From Geobacillus kaustophilus (GTDB lineage Bacteria > Bacillota > Bacilli > Bacillales > Anoxybacillaceae), in NCBI RefSeq assembly GCF_000948285.1, contig NZ_JYBP01000003.1, positions 496,001 to 560,000 of the forward strand: a stretch of DNA of 64,000 nucleotides. Reading direction: 5' to 3'. A program made the position numbers and the translations under genes. Positions 51,588 to 61,049 of the stretch are shown here, one piece after another. Every line of letters begins with the position of its first letter. The first letter of the stretch is position 1. The notes below the pieces were generated by a model. It saw only the letters and a list, made by a program, of their open reading frames with translations, did no database searches and was not told the origin of the DNA.

Positions 51588-51789
51588 ATCACTCCCATCT
51601 GATAAGGATGGGGCGGTTCTGTAGGAGCAAGATGCTCAATCTTGATATGTTGGATCCTTGAGAGAGGGGTGCGCCCCTCCTCCCAAGGCCCAACTAATGA
51701 ACAGATTCGATGGTCAAGGAACGGATCGAACTGAACCGGTCATTCGCTAAACGTTCTTTCTGAAATTTCGTATGCGAGGAGGAGCGACA
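51588..51789 (+). other. Structured spacer inside the comG operon
   Basis: Three separate stem-loops are visible: CCCATC/GATGGG near 51594-51612, CAAGAT/ATCTTG at 51628-51645, and a long one from TTGG (51650) through CCTTG, GAGGGG-TGCG-CCCCTC to CAAGG and CCAA (about 51692). The rest, to the comGC SD, is unstructured. No open frame or known riboswitch pattern fits. Confidence 0.55.
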
Positions 51790-52086
51790 ATGAATCAAAA
51801 GGGATTCACATTGATCGAAATGTTGATCGTGATGATGGTGATTTCTGTTCTGCTGCTGATTGCCATTCCGAATATTACAAAGCACAACAGCATGATCAAT
51901 TCAAAAGGATGCGAGGCGTTTTTGAACACGGTGCAAGCGCAGGTGAAAGCATACGAGATGGAGCATAACAAAATTCCGACGGTGCAGGAATTGCTCGACG
52001 GCCGCTATATTAAATCGGCCAAATGTCCGAACGGCCATGCGATCCAAATCAGCGCGAACGGTGATGTGAGTGAAAGCGGCTCATAA
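51790..52086 (+). CDS. comGC: Major competence pseudopilin ComGC
   Basis: A 98-residue type IV pilin-like protein. The prepilin site KG-FTLIEM lies at residues 4-9, with the Glu five residues after the cleavage point, followed by the hydrophobic helix LIVMMVISVLLLIAIPNI. The C-terminal part carries the two cysteines (GCEAF, AKCPNG) of the intramolecular disulfide. It is processed by ComC and polymerises into the DNA-uptake pilus. Start ATG 51790 follows GAGGAGGAGCGACA. The stop overlaps comGD. Confidence 0.96.
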   Translation: MNQKGFTLIEMLIVMMVISVLLLIAIPNITKHNSMINSKGCEAFLNTVQAQVKAYEMEHNKIPTVQELLDGRYIKSAKCPNGHAIQISANGDVSESGS

Positions 52087-52513
52087 CGGCGGGTTTACGC
52101 TGCTTGAGATGCTGATCGTCTTGGCGGTCGTCCTCTTGCTTGCTGCGCTCGCTGTCCCCACGCTTGGCGGCGCGATGCGTAAGCAGGAGGAGGCGTATAT
52201 GTTGGCTGTGTTGCGCGCGGACTTGTATAGAGCGCAGCAATACGCCATCGCCCATCGGGCCGATGTGTCCATTTTTTTCACTGACGGCGGGGCGGAGTAC
52301 AAGGCGGTTGAGGCAGCGAGCGGCCGGCAGGTTGTCGTCCGCTCGCTGCCTTCCCCGTGGCGGTTTCGGCTCGTCACGCTGCGCAACCCGCTCGTCTTTA
52401 CGGACAACGGCAACATCGAGAAGGCGGGAACCGTTTGGGTGCGTGGGGGCAAGAGCAACTACAGGCTTACTTTTTTGCTTGGAAAAGGGCGGTTTTATGT
52501 GCAAAAAATGTAG
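52070..52513 (+). CDS. comGD: Minor pseudopilin ComGD
   Basis: A 147-residue pseudopilin with the prepilin motif GG-FTLLEMLIVLAVVLLLAALAVPTLGG. It is thought to prime or cap the competence pilus. Start GTG 52070 lies 17 bases inside comGC, so translation is coupled. The remaining globular part (LRADLYRAQQYAIAHRADVSIFFTDGGAEYKA) follows the GspH-like pattern. Confidence 0.92.
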   Translation: MKAAHNGGFTLLEMLIVLAVVLLLAALAVPTLGGAMRKQEEAYMLAVLRADLYRAQQYAIAHRADVSIFFTDGGAEYKAVEAASGRQVVVRSLPSPWRFRLVTLRNPLVFTDNGNIEKAGTVWVRGGKSNYRLTFLLGKGRFYVQKM

Positions 52514-52823
52514 CGGCGGTTTTTTACTGGTGGAGGCGTTGTTCGCTTTGTCGCTCCTATGGATGACGACGGCGGTTCTTCTTCCGCTGCTCATGCAAAT
52601 CGCCGTCGAGCGGCAAAGCCTCACCCTCGAAGAAAAAGCGCATCAGTTGTTAACGATCGCGTTGTACGAGGAGCCGCTTGTGGGAGAAACCATCGTTGCT
52701 GACGGACGCACGATGTTCCGGCTGCAGGCGCGAGAGGAAGGAGGGCGAATGTGGAAAGTATGCGTGCGTTGGAACGATTACGCCGGTCGCGAGATGGAGC
52801 GGTGCGGGTATGGAAAGCGGTAG
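52497..52823 (+). CDS. comGE: Minor pseudopilin ComGE
   Basis: A 108-residue protein: MCKKCSGGFLLVEALFALSLLWMTTAVLLPLLMQ is a divergent prepilin leader with GG-FLLVEAL. ATG 52497 overlaps the comGD end by 17 bases. The short globular domain ends REMERCGYGKR. The cysteines C2 and C5 directly before the processing site are unusual but would be lost with the leader. Confidence 0.85.
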   Translation: MCKKCSGGFLLVEALFALSLLWMTTAVLLPLLMQIAVERQSLTLEEKAHQLLTIALYEEPLVGETIVADGRTMFRLQAREEGGRMWKVCVRWNDYAGREMERCGYGKR

Positions 52824-53248
52824 CGGCAAAAGAAAGCGGGTTTACAATGATTGAAGCGTTGTTGGCGCTGGCGGCTGCGATCGTGATAGCGGCGGCTGTT
52901 CCGGCGTTGTTGTCCGTCCGCTTGCTGGCCCCAGAGCCGACGGACGCGTTTTCCCGATTGGAATGGCGGCTGTTTTTGCAGCAGCTGCAAATCGAGCTGA
53001 ATGAAACGAAGCAATGGTCGACTGGCGGCCGTGTCCTCTATTTGCAAAAATGGAGCGGCAAGACGGTCAGTTTTTCTGTTGTTGCGTCAAGAGCCGAACT
53101 GATCCGCCAGGTGGACGGTGCTGGCAATGAAACGGCGCTCCGCCATGTGCGCGCTGTTTCGTACCGCGCCGGCGCCCGCGGGATATTTTTGCAAGTGACG
53201 GCTGATGACGGCACCGTTTGCGAGGCGTTTGTAGCGCGGGCGTTTTAG
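52751..53248 (+). CDS. comGF: Minor pseudopilin ComGF
   Basis: A 165-residue protein whose prepilin motif ESG-FTMIEALLALAAAIVIAAAVPALLSV starts only at residue 28, giving a longer and very basic leader (RALERLRRSRDGAVRVWKAV) than B. subtilis ComGF (127 residues in total). AAGGAGG (52738-52744) six bases before GTG 52751 supports this long form. The ComGF-type core QLQIELNETKQWSTGGRVLYLQKWSGKTVSF follows. It overlaps comGE by 73 bases. Confidence 0.86.
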   Translation: MESMRALERLRRSRDGAVRVWKAVAAKESGFTMIEALLALAAAIVIAAAVPALLSVRLLAPEPTDAFSRLEWRLFLQQLQIELNETKQWSTGGRVLYLQKWSGKTVSFSVVASRAELIRQVDGAGNETALRHVRAVSYRAGARGIFLQVTADDGTVCEAFVARAF

Positions 53249-53322
53249 CGGGCGGCTTGTACGGTGAGCCTCCTTGACCGCCGCTTCCCCCTTTTAGACT
53301 GGAAAAACGAGGAGAAGGGGAA

Positions 53323-53712
53323 ATGGGTCGACAAGATGGCGTTATTTTTCCGATTGTGACTGTTGTTTCTTTGTTGCTTGTCTTTTCTGTCATGCATGTC
53401 TTGCTCCTCTATGAAGCGGAACGACAGGCGGCTTATGAGGCCCAGCAGGCAGTCGAAGCGGATGAACTTGTGCAGATGGCCGTGTTTGACGTAAAAGAAC
53501 GCATCGCATCTGCTGATCCGTCGACCGCGGGGGAGGCTGGAGAATGGACCTATCCGCGCGGAATGGCGGCCTACCGGTGGGTGCGGGAAGATGCAGCACA
53601 CATTCAGGTTTCTTTGTCCATCCGTTCGGCCTCTGGGCTGAGGCGCGCTGTCATGTTTACTGTCACGCTTCCGGCGCTTCATATTGTCGAATGGAGCGAG
53701 CAAAACGGTTAA
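53323..53712 (+). CDS. comGG: Competence protein ComGG
   Basis: A 129-residue last gene of the comG operon. MGRQDGVIFPIVTVVSLLLVFSVMHVLLLYEAERQAAYEAQQAVEADELVQMA has the hydrophobic helix and following amphipathic helix of ComGG, which lacks a normal prepilin site. ATG 53323 follows GAGGAGAAGGGG. The 74-base gap after comGF holds no terminator. Confidence 0.85.
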   Translation: MGRQDGVIFPIVTVVSLLLVFSVMHVLLLYEAERQAAYEAQQAVEADELVQMAVFDVKERIASADPSTAGEAGEWTYPRGMAAYRWVREDAAHIQVSLSIRSASGLRRAVMFTVTLPALHIVEWSEQNG

Positions 53713-53758
53713 AAGAGGAAAGAAGCGGAAAAACTAAAAGAAAAAAAGGGGGGATTTG

Positions 53759-53938
53759 ATGGCGGTCAACGATTATGTCAAGTTTGTCACCCAACAGTTT
53801 GTCGCCTACATGGATTTGCCGAAAGAGGAGCGGAGGCAACGGCGTCAGGTGCGGAAACAAGAGCAGCCTCCCCTTTCATACCGCTTGTTTGGCATGGTGC
53901 CGCTTTCGCTTCGCTTGCTGTTTCGGCGCCGCCCGTAG
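53759..53938 (+). CDS. yqzE: YqzE family small protein
   Basis: A 59-residue basic protein, MAVNDYVKFVTQQFVAYMDLPKEERRQRRQVRK ... LSYRLFGMVPLSLRLLFRRRP. It matches YqzE, which follows comGG in B. subtilis and is expressed with the ComK regulon; its function is not known. ATG 53759 is preceded by AGGGGGGATT; TTG 53756 is in frame but too close to it. A strong hairpin closes the operon here; aroK, next in B. subtilis, is absent. Confidence 0.85.
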   Translation: MAVNDYVKFVTQQFVAYMDLPKEERRQRRQVRKQEQPPLSYRLFGMVPLSLRLLFRRRP

Positions 53939-53941
53939 CAG

Positions 53942-53975
53942 CCGCCCGCTGGCCTAGGCCGGCGGGCGGTTTTCG
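53942..53975 (+). terminator. Terminator of the comG-yqzE operon
   Basis: CCGCCCGCTGGCC (from 53943) pairs with GGCCGGCGGGCGG around a TA loop, then TTTTC. Confidence 0.85.
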
Positions 53976-54040
53976 TGCCGACGGAAGGGAGTTTGTCGAT
54001 TTGAGCGCTCCGAGCCGGATGGACCAATCCCGGAGTTGAT

Positions 54041-54835
54041 TCACGATGAGCGGGGCAGCAAATAAAACAGTCCGCCGTTGATGACGGAAACGGTGATATG
54101 CGGCTTGTACTGCTTTTCCAACGCTTCCTTCTCAATATAATAGCACTGCGGCTTTTCTTCGCTGTCTTTGTAAAACTCATCAAGCAATGCCAAATCGTCG
54201 GCCCAGCGCCGGTGGGCTTCGTCGGCCCACGCATGGTTGTCGGCGGCGATGCGGCCGCGAATATATTGTTCAATGCGGCCGATGCCGCTTCTCGGCTTAA
54301 TGAGTGGGGAGATGGTGAAACAGTAATCAGGGATTTTCGGCGTCAGCCGCCGCTCGCGCAGCCGTTCGTGGAACGACTCGACGATCGTTCCGCTAATGAG
54401 GTGAAGGCCAAGGGAGACGATTTCATCTTTTTTTCGGTCGCATTCGTACGAAATCGTGACGTTCATGCCGAGCCATGGATGGAGGGCGGCGTTGCCGTCT
54501 AAAGGCGCGCTTGGCTCCTCATACAGGCGGATGAAGCTGCCGCGTTTTTGCGCTGAGCGGAACAGCTGGTGCAGCCGGGGAGCGCCGAAATGGAGGCGCT
54601 CCCCTTTGAGTTTGTCCGTCCGCTCGCTCGCGCGGGTGATGAGCGTCAGTCGCATCGGCTGCGGCACGCCGCCTGTCCGTTCAATATAATGCCAGTAAAA
54701 CGGCCGATTCATCAGTTCTTTGTCCATTTCTGCCGTCAGCTGCACGGTGAGGTAGTCGTCGCTTGCTTCCACAAACGTGCAGCCGTTGGCCGCAAAATAG
54801 CGTTCGACAAAGCGGCGGATTTCATGTTGCTGCAT
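54041..54835 (-). CDS. yqhG: YqhG family protein
   Basis: A 264-residue protein starting MQQHEIRRFVERYFAANGCTF. Landmarks include DKELMNRPFYWHYIERTGGVPQPMRLTLIT, LHFGAPRLHQLF and a C-terminal VSVINGGLFYLLP. It matches YqhG, which always accompanies the SNF2-type helicase YqhH; here the two overlap by 14 bases with the helicase first. No catalytic motif was recognised, and the role is unknown; a partner for the helicase seems the simplest idea. AAGGGGGCAAGCAGC precedes ATG 54835. Confidence 0.85.
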   Translation of the reverse strand: MQQHEIRRFVERYFAANGCTFVEASDDYLTVQLTAEMDKELMNRPFYWHYIERTGGVPQPMRLTLITRASERTDKLKGERLHFGAPRLHQLFRSAQKRGSFIRLYEEPSAPLDGNAALHPWLGMNVTISYECDRKKDEIVSLGLHLISGTIVESFHERLRERRLTPKIPDYCFTISPLIKPRSGIGRIEQYIRGRIAADNHAWADEAHRRWADDLALLDEFYKDSEEKPQCYYIEKEALEKQYKPHITVSVINGGLFYLLPRSS

Positions 54836-56486
54836 GCTGCTTGCCCCCTTCTTTTCCGAGCTGCTCCGCCAGCTCGATCATGGCGATGATGTTTTCCATT
54901 TTGATTTTCATCTCCCCTTCGCTTCGCGAATGAACGAAGGCGTCTTCGAAGTAGCGCTCTAGGTTGGCGAGGTTCATTTTCGCCAAAATGTCGTCCAGCT
55001 CGCCGACGACTCGTTCGAACAGGCGGATTTTTTCGTACAGAAGCGTTAAAATATGCTCTTCGACCGTCTGTTTGATGGCGAAGTTGTAAATGTAAACGTC
55101 ATCAGTCTGGCCGAGCCGGTGGACGCGGCCGATCCGTTGCTCAAGGCGCATCGGGTTCCACGGCAAGTCGTAGTTGATGACATAGCGGCAAAACTGCAAG
55201 TTGATGCCCTCGCCGCCCGCCTCGGTGGCGATGAACACTTGGGCGTGGTGTTTAAACAGTTCCTGCATCCAGTCTTTTTTGCCGCGCCGGAAGCCGCCGC
55301 GAAACGGAACGGACGAGATGCCGTGCTGCTTTAAAAACCATTGCAAGTAAAGCTGCGTCGCCCGGTATTCCGTGAAAATAATGACTTTGTCATTGATGGA
55401 GCGGATGAGCTCGAGCGCTTTTTCCGCCTTTGAGTTCGTCGTGACAGCGTTGATTTTTTCCAATACGCGTTCAAGCGGCTCTGGAACCGCTCCGCCGCAT
55501 TTGTCGATCATGTTTTTGATCGTGAGAAACAGCGCTTCGCGGCTGCTGCACGCCTCGCGAAGAAGCGTGATGAGCGAAAACGAGCCGGCGAACGATTCGC
55601 GGCGGAGCGCCTTGACCGCTTCATACAGTTCCCGTTCCTCATTCGTAAACTCGATCAGCACCGGTTCAACGTGGCGCTTTGACCATTCGATCGGTGTGTC
55701 GGCGCGGCGGTTGCGGATCATCACTTTGTTGACGAGCGCTTTTAAATGGTCGTTCGTCTGTACGGCCCGTGTTTTGCCGTATGTTTTGGCAAATTGCTCG
55801 GCGTTGCCTAAATGGCCAGGCTTCAAGAGTGAGACGAGGTTGAAAATTTCTTCGATCCGGTTTTGGATCGGCGTCGCCGTCAGGAGCAAACAAAACTTCT
55901 TTTTTAAATTTTGCACAAACTCGTAGTTTTTCGTTTTGTTATTTTTCAGTTTGTGCGCCTCGTCGATGATGATCATGTCGTACGACTGCCCGTAGATGAT
56001 GTCGCGGTGCGGCGGTTTTTTCGCCGTGTCGATCGAGGAAACGACAATATCGCACTGCTCCCAGACGTAGCTCTTTTTCTGCTGGACGGCCGGGATGAAA
56101 AATTTTTCGTTCAACTCTCTCACCCATTGCGAAACAAGGGAGGCGGGAACGAGAATAAGCGCTTTTTTCACAAGGCCGCGAATCATATATTCTTTTAAGA
56201 CGAGCCCGGCCTCGATCGTTTTTCCAAGCCCGACTTCATCCGCCAAAATGGCTTTGCCGTTCATCTCCTCGACGACGCGGCGCGCCACTTCAAGCTGGTG
56301 CGGAAGGATCGTCAAGTGGGGCAAATGTTTCGGCGCCTGCAAGCCATTAAATTCCGGGACGCTTAAATGATGGGCGGCCTCAAGCGCCAGTTCGTACATT
56401 TCCCAGCTCGCCCAAGGGCCGTCTTTTTCGACGCGTGCCAAAAATTCCTCCTTCCATGTTTCATCCATTTCAAGATCAATGTTCAT
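54822..56486 (-). CDS. yqhH: SNF2-family ATPase/helicase YqhH (RapA-like)
   Basis: A 554-residue Swi2/Snf2 ATPase. Motif I ILADEVGLGKTIEAG (about 78-92), Ia LVPASLV, II IIDEAHKLKN, III LLTATPIQN, then the second RecA lobe with IIFTEYRATQLYLQWFL, IATEAGGEGINLQFC and motif VI RLEQRIGRVHRLGQ. These proteins remodel RNA polymerase or nucleoprotein complexes; RapA recycles RNA polymerase. The B. subtilis YqhH role is not established. ATG 56486 follows GGGAAGGGGATCGCC. It diverges from the gcv operon. Confidence 0.9.
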   Translation of the reverse strand: MNIDLEMDETWKEEFLARVEKDGPWASWEMYELALEAAHHLSVPEFNGLQAPKHLPHLTILPHQLEVARRVVEEMNGKAILADEVGLGKTIEAGLVLKEYMIRGLVKKALILVPASLVSQWVRELNEKFFIPAVQQKKSYVWEQCDIVVSSIDTAKKPPHRDIIYGQSYDMIIIDEAHKLKNNKTKNYEFVQNLKKKFCLLLTATPIQNRIEEIFNLVSLLKPGHLGNAEQFAKTYGKTRAVQTNDHLKALVNKVMIRNRRADTPIEWSKRHVEPVLIEFTNEERELYEAVKALRRESFAGSFSLITLLREACSSREALFLTIKNMIDKCGGAVPEPLERVLEKINAVTTNSKAEKALELIRSINDKVIIFTEYRATQLYLQWFLKQHGISSVPFRGGFRRGKKDWMQELFKHHAQVFIATEAGGEGINLQFCRYVINYDLPWNPMRLEQRIGRVHRLGQTDDVYIYNFAIKQTVEEHILTLLYEKIRLFERVVGELDDILAKMNLANLERYFEDAFVHSRSEGEMKIKMENIIAMIELAEQLGKEGGKQHAAT

Positions 56487-56718
56487 GGCGATCCCCTTCC
56501 CTTGTTGCGAATGTTTATATAGATTACATTTGGTATGTTGGGTAAAACAAGAACATTATTATGACTAATTACCATGAAAGTTCGATTATTTCCTATTGCC
56601 CTTTGGCTGCAGTTGATGGTAGTATAAATTTAGAACATTCGCATGACTCGTGTTGATGAGGGCGTTTGTTAGTATGTCCGTTTTGAAAACAATTTATCGA
56701 TGGGCGGATGACGGCAAG

Positions 56719-56907
56719 GGGAGAGACTACGGAATGTAGCGCCGAAGGAGCAAGCGGAAAACGCGAATCTCTCAGGCAAAAAGACTCTTGCTTGACGCAG
56801 CTCTGGAGAGCGCCTGCGTTCACGCAGGCCACCCAAGAGGAAACCGATCGGCCCCACGGACCGCGAACGGACGCGCCAAACGGCCGGCGGGAAACTTTCA
56901 GGTGCCA
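56719..56907 (+). ncRNA. Tandem glycine riboswitch
   Basis: Two consecutive gcvT-type aptamers are visible. The first runs from GGGGAGAGACTACGG through GCGCCGAAGGAGCAAGC to CGAATCTCTCAGGCAAAA; the second begins with the next half-site CTCTGGAGAGCGCC and ends GAAACTTTCAGGTGCCAGGAC. The conserved CTCAGG / TTCAGG cores and GCCGAAGGAGCAA box are diagnostic. Glycine binding should disrupt the terminator that follows and switch on gcvT-gcvPA-gcvPB. Confidence 0.92.
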
Positions 56908-56954
56908 GGACAGAGCCCCCTTACTTGTTGATAGGGGGAAGTCTGTCCTTTTTT
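56908..56954 (+). terminator. Glycine-controlled intrinsic terminator
   Basis: GGACAG and CCCCCT (56908-56922) pair with AGGGGG and CTGTCC (to 56948), then TTTTTT. It directly follows the second aptamer, whose last helix it shares. Confidence 0.88.
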
Positions 56955-56985
56955 GTGTGATGTGGATCAAAGGAGGGAAAATCAG

Positions 56986-58080
56986 ATGCTAAAGCGCACG
57001 CCCCTATTCTCGGTGTACGCCCGTTACGGCGCCAAAACGATTGAATTTGGCGGCTGGGAGATGCCGGTGCAGTTTTCCAGCATCAAGGAAGAACATGAGG
57101 CTGTAAGAACACGCGCCGGGCTGTTTGACGTCTCCCATATGGGGGAAATTGTCGTCCGCGGCCGCGGGAGTCTTGCGTTTTTGCAAAAACTCATGACCAA
57201 TGACGTCGCCAAACTGCGGCCCGGCCGGGCGCAATATACGCTCATGTGCTATGAGGACGGCGGCACAGTCGATGACTTGCTCATTTATCACAAAGCCGAC
57301 GACGACTATTTGCTTGTCGTCAACGCCGCAAATACGGAAAAAGACTTCGCCTGGCTAAGCGAGCATGTTGAGGGCGATGTCGAGCTCAAGGATGTATCGG
57401 CCGAAACGGCTCAGCTTGCTTTGCAAGGACCGGCAGCAGAGCGCGTCCTGCAGCGATTGACCGATTTTGATTTGTCCATGCTGCGCCCGTTTTCATTCGC
57501 CGACGGCGTCGAAGTCTCGGGCGTGAAGGCGCTCATTTCGCGCACCGGCTACACGGGTGAAGACGGGTTTGAGCTATATTGTAAAGCTGAAGACGCCGCC
57601 GCGCTATGGGAGGCGATCCTAGCCGACGGAGCTCGTGACGGCGTCCTTCCATGCGGGTTGGGGGCGCGCGATACGCTCCGCTTTGAAGCGTGTCTTCCGC
57701 TTTACGGCCAAGAGCTGTCCGACTCGATTTCACCGGTTGAAGCCGGACTCGGTTTTGCCGTCAAAACGGAAAAAGAGCCGCCGTTTATCGGCCAAGCTGT
57801 GTTGAAACGGCAAAAAGAGGCGGGGCCGCCGCGCCGGCTCGTCGGCATCGAAATGATCGACAGAGGCATTCCGCGCCACGGATACGTTGTATTTGCCGAC
57901 GGCGAAGAAGTCGGTTTCGTCACGACCGGCACGCAGTCGCCGACACTGAAGAAAAACATCGGCTTGGCCTTGGTGAAAGCGGATGTGGCCGCCATCGGCC
58001 GGGAGGTGGAGGTGGACATCCGCGGCAAACGGCTGAAAGCGAACATTGTGCCGCTTCCGTTTTACAAGCGGGCCAAGTGA
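56986..58080 (+). CDS. gcvT: Glycine cleavage system T protein (aminomethyltransferase)
   Basis: A 364-residue T-protein that transfers the methylene group from H-protein to THF, releasing ammonia. Landmarks: [39 protein letters not shown], and [11 protein letters not shown] (about 182-192) of the folate site. ATG 56986 lies after AAAGGAGGG; the frame upstream runs through the terminator. First gene of the riboswitch-controlled operon; the H-protein gene gcvH is elsewhere, as in B. subtilis. Confidence 0.97.
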   Translation: MLKRTPLFSVYARYGAKTIEFGGWEMPVQFSSIKEEHEAVRTRAGLFDVSHMGEIVVRGRGSLAFLQKLMTNDVAKLRPGRAQYTLMCYEDGGTVDDLLIYHKADDDYLLVVNAANTEKDFAWLSEHVEGDVELKDVSAETAQLALQGPAAERVLQRLTDFDLSMLRPFSFADGVEVSGVKALISRTGYTGEDGFELYCKAEDAAALWEAILADGARDGVLPCGLGARDTLRFEACLPLYGQELSDSISPVEAGLGFAVKTEKEPPFIGQAVLKRQKEAGPPRRLVGIEMIDRGIPRHGYVVFADGEEVGFVTTGTQSPTLKKNIGLALVKADVAAIGREVEVDIRGKRLKANIVPLPFYKRAK

Positions 58081-58115
58081 CGATTCCAAAGCGACAAGGA
58101 AAGGGGAAAAGCGCT

Positions 58116-59462
58116 GTGCTCCATCGTTATTTGCCGATGACGGAAGAAGATAAACGGGAGATGTTGAAGACGATCGGCGTCGCCTCGATTGACGACTTGT
58201 TTGCCGATATTCCAGAACAAGTCCGCTTCCGCGGCGAGCTGAAGGTGAAACCGGCCAAATCTGAGCCGGAGCTGTGGAAAGAGCTTGCGGCCTTAGCGGA
58301 AAAAAACGCCAACGTAAAACAATACGTTTCCTTTTTAGGAGCCGGGGTGTACGACCATTATATTCCGGCTGTCGTCGACCATGTCCTGTCGCGCTCTGAA
58401 TTTTATACGGCATATACGCCGTATCAACCGGAAATTTCCCAAGGCGAGTTGCAGGCGATTTTTGAGTTTCAGACGATGGTGTGTGAGTTGACCGGCATGG
58501 ATGTCGCCAACTCGTCGATGTACGACGGCGGCACGGCGCTTGCCGAAGCGGTGCTTCTTAGCGCCGCGCATACGAAGCGGAAGAAAGTGCTCATCTCGAC
58601 CGCCGTTCATCCGCAATATCGGGAAGTCGTGCGCACATACGCCAAAGGGCAGAAGCTCGAAGTGAAAGAAATTCCGTATGACGGCGGCATCACCGATCTT
58701 AAGGCGCTTGAAGAGGAAATGGGGGATGATGTGGCGTGCGTTGTCGTCCAATACCCGAACTTTTTTGGTCAAATTGAGCCGCTGAAAGCGATCGCGCCGC
58801 TTGCGCATGAAAAGAAAAGCTTGTTTGTCGTCGCCAGCAACCCATTGGCGCTTGGCGTGTTGACTCCACCGGGAGCGTTTGGCGCCGACATTGTGGTCGG
58901 CGACATGCAGCCGTTTGGCATTCCGACGCAGTTTGGCGGCCCGCATTGCGGCTATTTTGCCGTCAAAGCGCCGCTCATGCGAAAAATTCCAGGGCGGCTC
59001 GTCGGGCAGACGACCGATGAGGACGGGCGCCGCGGGTTTGTCTTGACGCTTCAAGCGCGCGAACAGCACATCCGCCGTGATAAGGCGACATCCAACATTT
59101 GCTCCAATCAAGCGTTAAACGCCTTGGCCGCTTCCGTGGCGCTGTCGGCGCTCGGCAAGCGGGGCGTAAAAGAAATGGCGGCGATGAACATTCAAAAAGC
59201 GCATTATGCGAAGGTGAAACTTGAAAAGCGCGGATTGTCGTCGCCGTTTGCCGGTCCATTTTTCAACGAATTCGTCATCCGGCTCGGACGGCCGGTTTCT
59301 GATGTGAACGGCCGCCTGCTCGAAAAAGGAATCATCGGCGGCTATGACCTTGGCGGCGATTATCCGGAGCTTGCCGGTCATATGCTTGTTGCTGTCACCG
59401 AACTGCGGACAAAAGAAGAAATCGATCGGTTTGTCAATGAATTGGGGGATGGCCATGCGTAA
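58116..59462 (+). CDS. gcvPA: Glycine dehydrogenase (decarboxylating) subunit 1
   Basis: A 448-residue N-terminal half of the P-protein, which is split in Bacilli. [22 protein letters not shown] and [55 protein letters not shown] are typical. It forms with GcvPB the PLP enzyme that decarboxylates glycine. GTG 58116 is preferred: it gives the family length and follows AAGGGG (58101-58106); the earlier GTG 58077 overlaps the gcvT stop. The stop overlaps gcvPB by eight bases. Confidence 0.95.
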   Translation: MLHRYLPMTEEDKREMLKTIGVASIDDLFADIPEQVRFRGELKVKPAKSEPELWKELAALAEKNANVKQYVSFLGAGVYDHYIPAVVDHVLSRSEFYTAYTPYQPEISQGELQAIFEFQTMVCELTGMDVANSSMYDGGTALAEAVLLSAAHTKRKKVLISTAVHPQYREVVRTYAKGQKLEVKEIPYDGGITDLKALEEEMGDDVACVVVQYPNFFGQIEPLKAIAPLAHEKKSLFVVASNPLALGVLTPPGAFGADIVVGDMQPFGIPTQFGGPHCGYFAVKAPLMRKIPGRLVGQTTDEDGRRGFVLTLQAREQHIRRDKATSNICSNQALNALAASVALSALGKRGVKEMAAMNIQKAHYAKVKLEKRGLSSPFAGPFFNEFVIRLGRPVSDVNGRLLEKGIIGGYDLGGDYPELAGHMLVAVTELRTKEEIDRFVNELGDGHA

Positions 59463-60915
59463 CGATCAACCGCTTATTTTCGAAAGAAGCAAGCCGGGGC
59501 GCATCGCCTACAGCCTGCCGTCGCTTGACGTGCCGGCTGTTGATGTCAGCGAGCTCGTGCCGGCCGATTATCTTCGCACTGAAGAGCCGGAGCTCCCGGA
59601 AGTGTCGGAGCTTGACTTAATGCGCCATTATACGGCGCTCTCGAAACGAAACCACGGCGTCGATTCCGGGTTTTACCCGCTCGGGTCATGCACGATGAAA
59701 TACAATCCGAAAATCAATGAAAACGTCGCCCGCCTCGCCGGGTTTGCCCACATTCATCCGCTTCAGCCTGAGAAAACGGTCCAAGGGGCGCTTGAACTCA
59801 TGTACGACTTGCAGGAGCACTTAAAAGAAATCACCGGCATGGATGCCGTCACCTTGCAGCCGGCGGCCGGCGCCCACGGCGAATGGACGGGGCTGATGAT
59901 GATCCGTGCTTACCATGAAGCAAACGGCGACTTCGGACGGACGAAAGTGATCGTTCCGGATTCGGCGCACGGCACGAACCCGGCGTCGGCGACCGTTGCC
60001 GGGTTTGAGACAGTAACGGTCAAATCGACGGCCGATGGTCTTGTCGACTTAGAAGATTTACGGCGTGTCGTCGGCCCTGATACGGCGGCGCTCATGCTTA
60101 CGAACCCGAACACGCTCGGGCTGTTTGAAGAGCATATTGTCGAAATGGCCGAAATCGTCCACAAAGCCGGCGGCAAGCTGTATTATGACGGCGCGAATTT
60201 CAACGCGATTCTTGGCAAGGTGCGCCCGGGGGACATGGGTTTTGACGTCGTTCATTTGAACTTGCATAAAACGTTCACCGGCCCGCACGGCGGCGGAGGC
60301 CCAGGCTCCGGCCCGGTTGGGGTGAAAGCCGACCTCATTCCGTTTTTGCCAAAGCCGGTCATCGAAAAAGGGGAAAACGGTTATTACCTTGATGATGACC
60401 GTCCGCAATCGATCGGCCGCGTCAAGCCGTTTTACGGCAATTTTGGCATCAACGTCCGGGCGTACACGTACATCCGCTCGATGGGGCCGGACGGCTTAAA
60501 AGCGGTGAGCGAATATGCGGTGTTAAACGCCAACTATATGATGCGCCGCCTCGCCGAATATTACGATTTGCCATATGACCGCCATTGCAAGCATGAGTTC
60601 GTTCTCTCCGGCCGCCGGCAAAAGAAGCTTGGCGTCAGAACGCTCGACATCGCCAAGCGGCTGCTTGATTTCGGGTTCCATCCGCCGACGATTTACTTCC
60701 CGCTCATCGTCGAAGAATGCATGATGATCGAGCCGACGGAGACGGAGTCGAAAGAGACGCTCGACGCGTTTATTGACGCCATGATCCAAATTGCCAAAGA
60801 GGCGGAGGAAAATCCGGAAATCGTTCAAGAAGCGCCGCATACGACGGTCGTCAAGCGGCTCGATGAAACGACCGCGGCGCGCAAGCCGATTTTGCGCTAC
60901 CAAAAAGAAATGTAA
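59455..60915 (+). CDS. gcvPB: Glycine dehydrogenase (decarboxylating) subunit 2
   Basis: A 486-residue C-terminal half of the P-protein. The PLP lysine is in [27 protein letters not shown] (about 263-290), with [25 protein letters not shown] and [11 protein letters not shown] before it. ATG 59455 is six bases after GGGGG; ATG 59449 would leave no room for the SD. It closes the gcv operon with a clear terminator. LipM, which supplies the lipoyl group for GcvH, is encoded 2.3 kb downstream. Confidence 0.96.
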   Translation: MRNDQPLIFERSKPGRIAYSLPSLDVPAVDVSELVPADYLRTEEPELPEVSELDLMRHYTALSKRNHGVDSGFYPLGSCTMKYNPKINENVARLAGFAHIHPLQPEKTVQGALELMYDLQEHLKEITGMDAVTLQPAAGAHGEWTGLMMIRAYHEANGDFGRTKVIVPDSAHGTNPASATVAGFETVTVKSTADGLVDLEDLRRVVGPDTAALMLTNPNTLGLFEEHIVEMAEIVHKAGGKLYYDGANFNAILGKVRPGDMGFDVVHLNLHKTFTGPHGGGGPGSGPVGVKADLIPFLPKPVIEKGENGYYLDDDRPQSIGRVKPFYGNFGINVRAYTYIRSMGPDGLKAVSEYAVLNANYMMRRLAEYYDLPYDRHCKHEFVLSGRRQKKLGVRTLDIAKRLLDFGFHPPTIYFPLIVEECMMIEPTETESKETLDAFIDAMIQIAKEAEENPEIVQEAPHTTVVKRLDETTAARKPILRYQKEM

Positions 60916-60933
60916 GCTAAGCCTTGTTCTTAT

Positions 60934-60968
60934 GCGGCCTGCCTCGTAAAGGGAGGCCGCTTCGTTTT
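60934..60968 (+). terminator. Terminator of the gcv operon
   Basis: GCGGCCT (60934-60940) and inner CCTC pair with GAGGCCGC (60953-60960), then TTCGTTTT. Confidence 0.82.
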
Positions 60969-60981
60969 GCGGCTGGCTGCG

Positions 60982-61010
60982 TTGACAGAAAAGTTCGGTT
61001 AGTTTATTAT
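60982..61010 (+). promoter_or_regulatory. Sigma-A promoter of the AKR remnant and ROK regulator
   Basis: TTGACA (60982-60987), 17 bases, TATTAT (61005-61010): a consensus -35 with perfect spacing, about 40 bases before the ATG at 61050. Confidence 0.8.
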
Positions 61011-61019
61011 ATAAACTAA
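60999..61019 (+). promoter_or_regulatory. XylR-type operator overlapping the -10
   Basis: TTAGTTTA (60999-61006), five bases, TAAACTAA (61012-61019): perfect 8-bp arms. The TTAGTTT ... AAACTAA frame is that of Bacillus xyl operators, and the ROK protein encoded 413 bases downstream is XylR-like. Binding would cover the -10. Confidence 0.72.
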
Positions 61020-61049
61020 TGGTTGAAGTCGATGAAAGGGGAGAGGGAC

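Noticed and set aside
51588-51789. c-di-GMP or other known riboswitch in the comGB-comGC gap
   Set aside because: The conserved loops of GEMM-I and c-di-GMP-II classes are absent, and stem order does not fit any class I can recall; kept only as an undescribed structured spacer.
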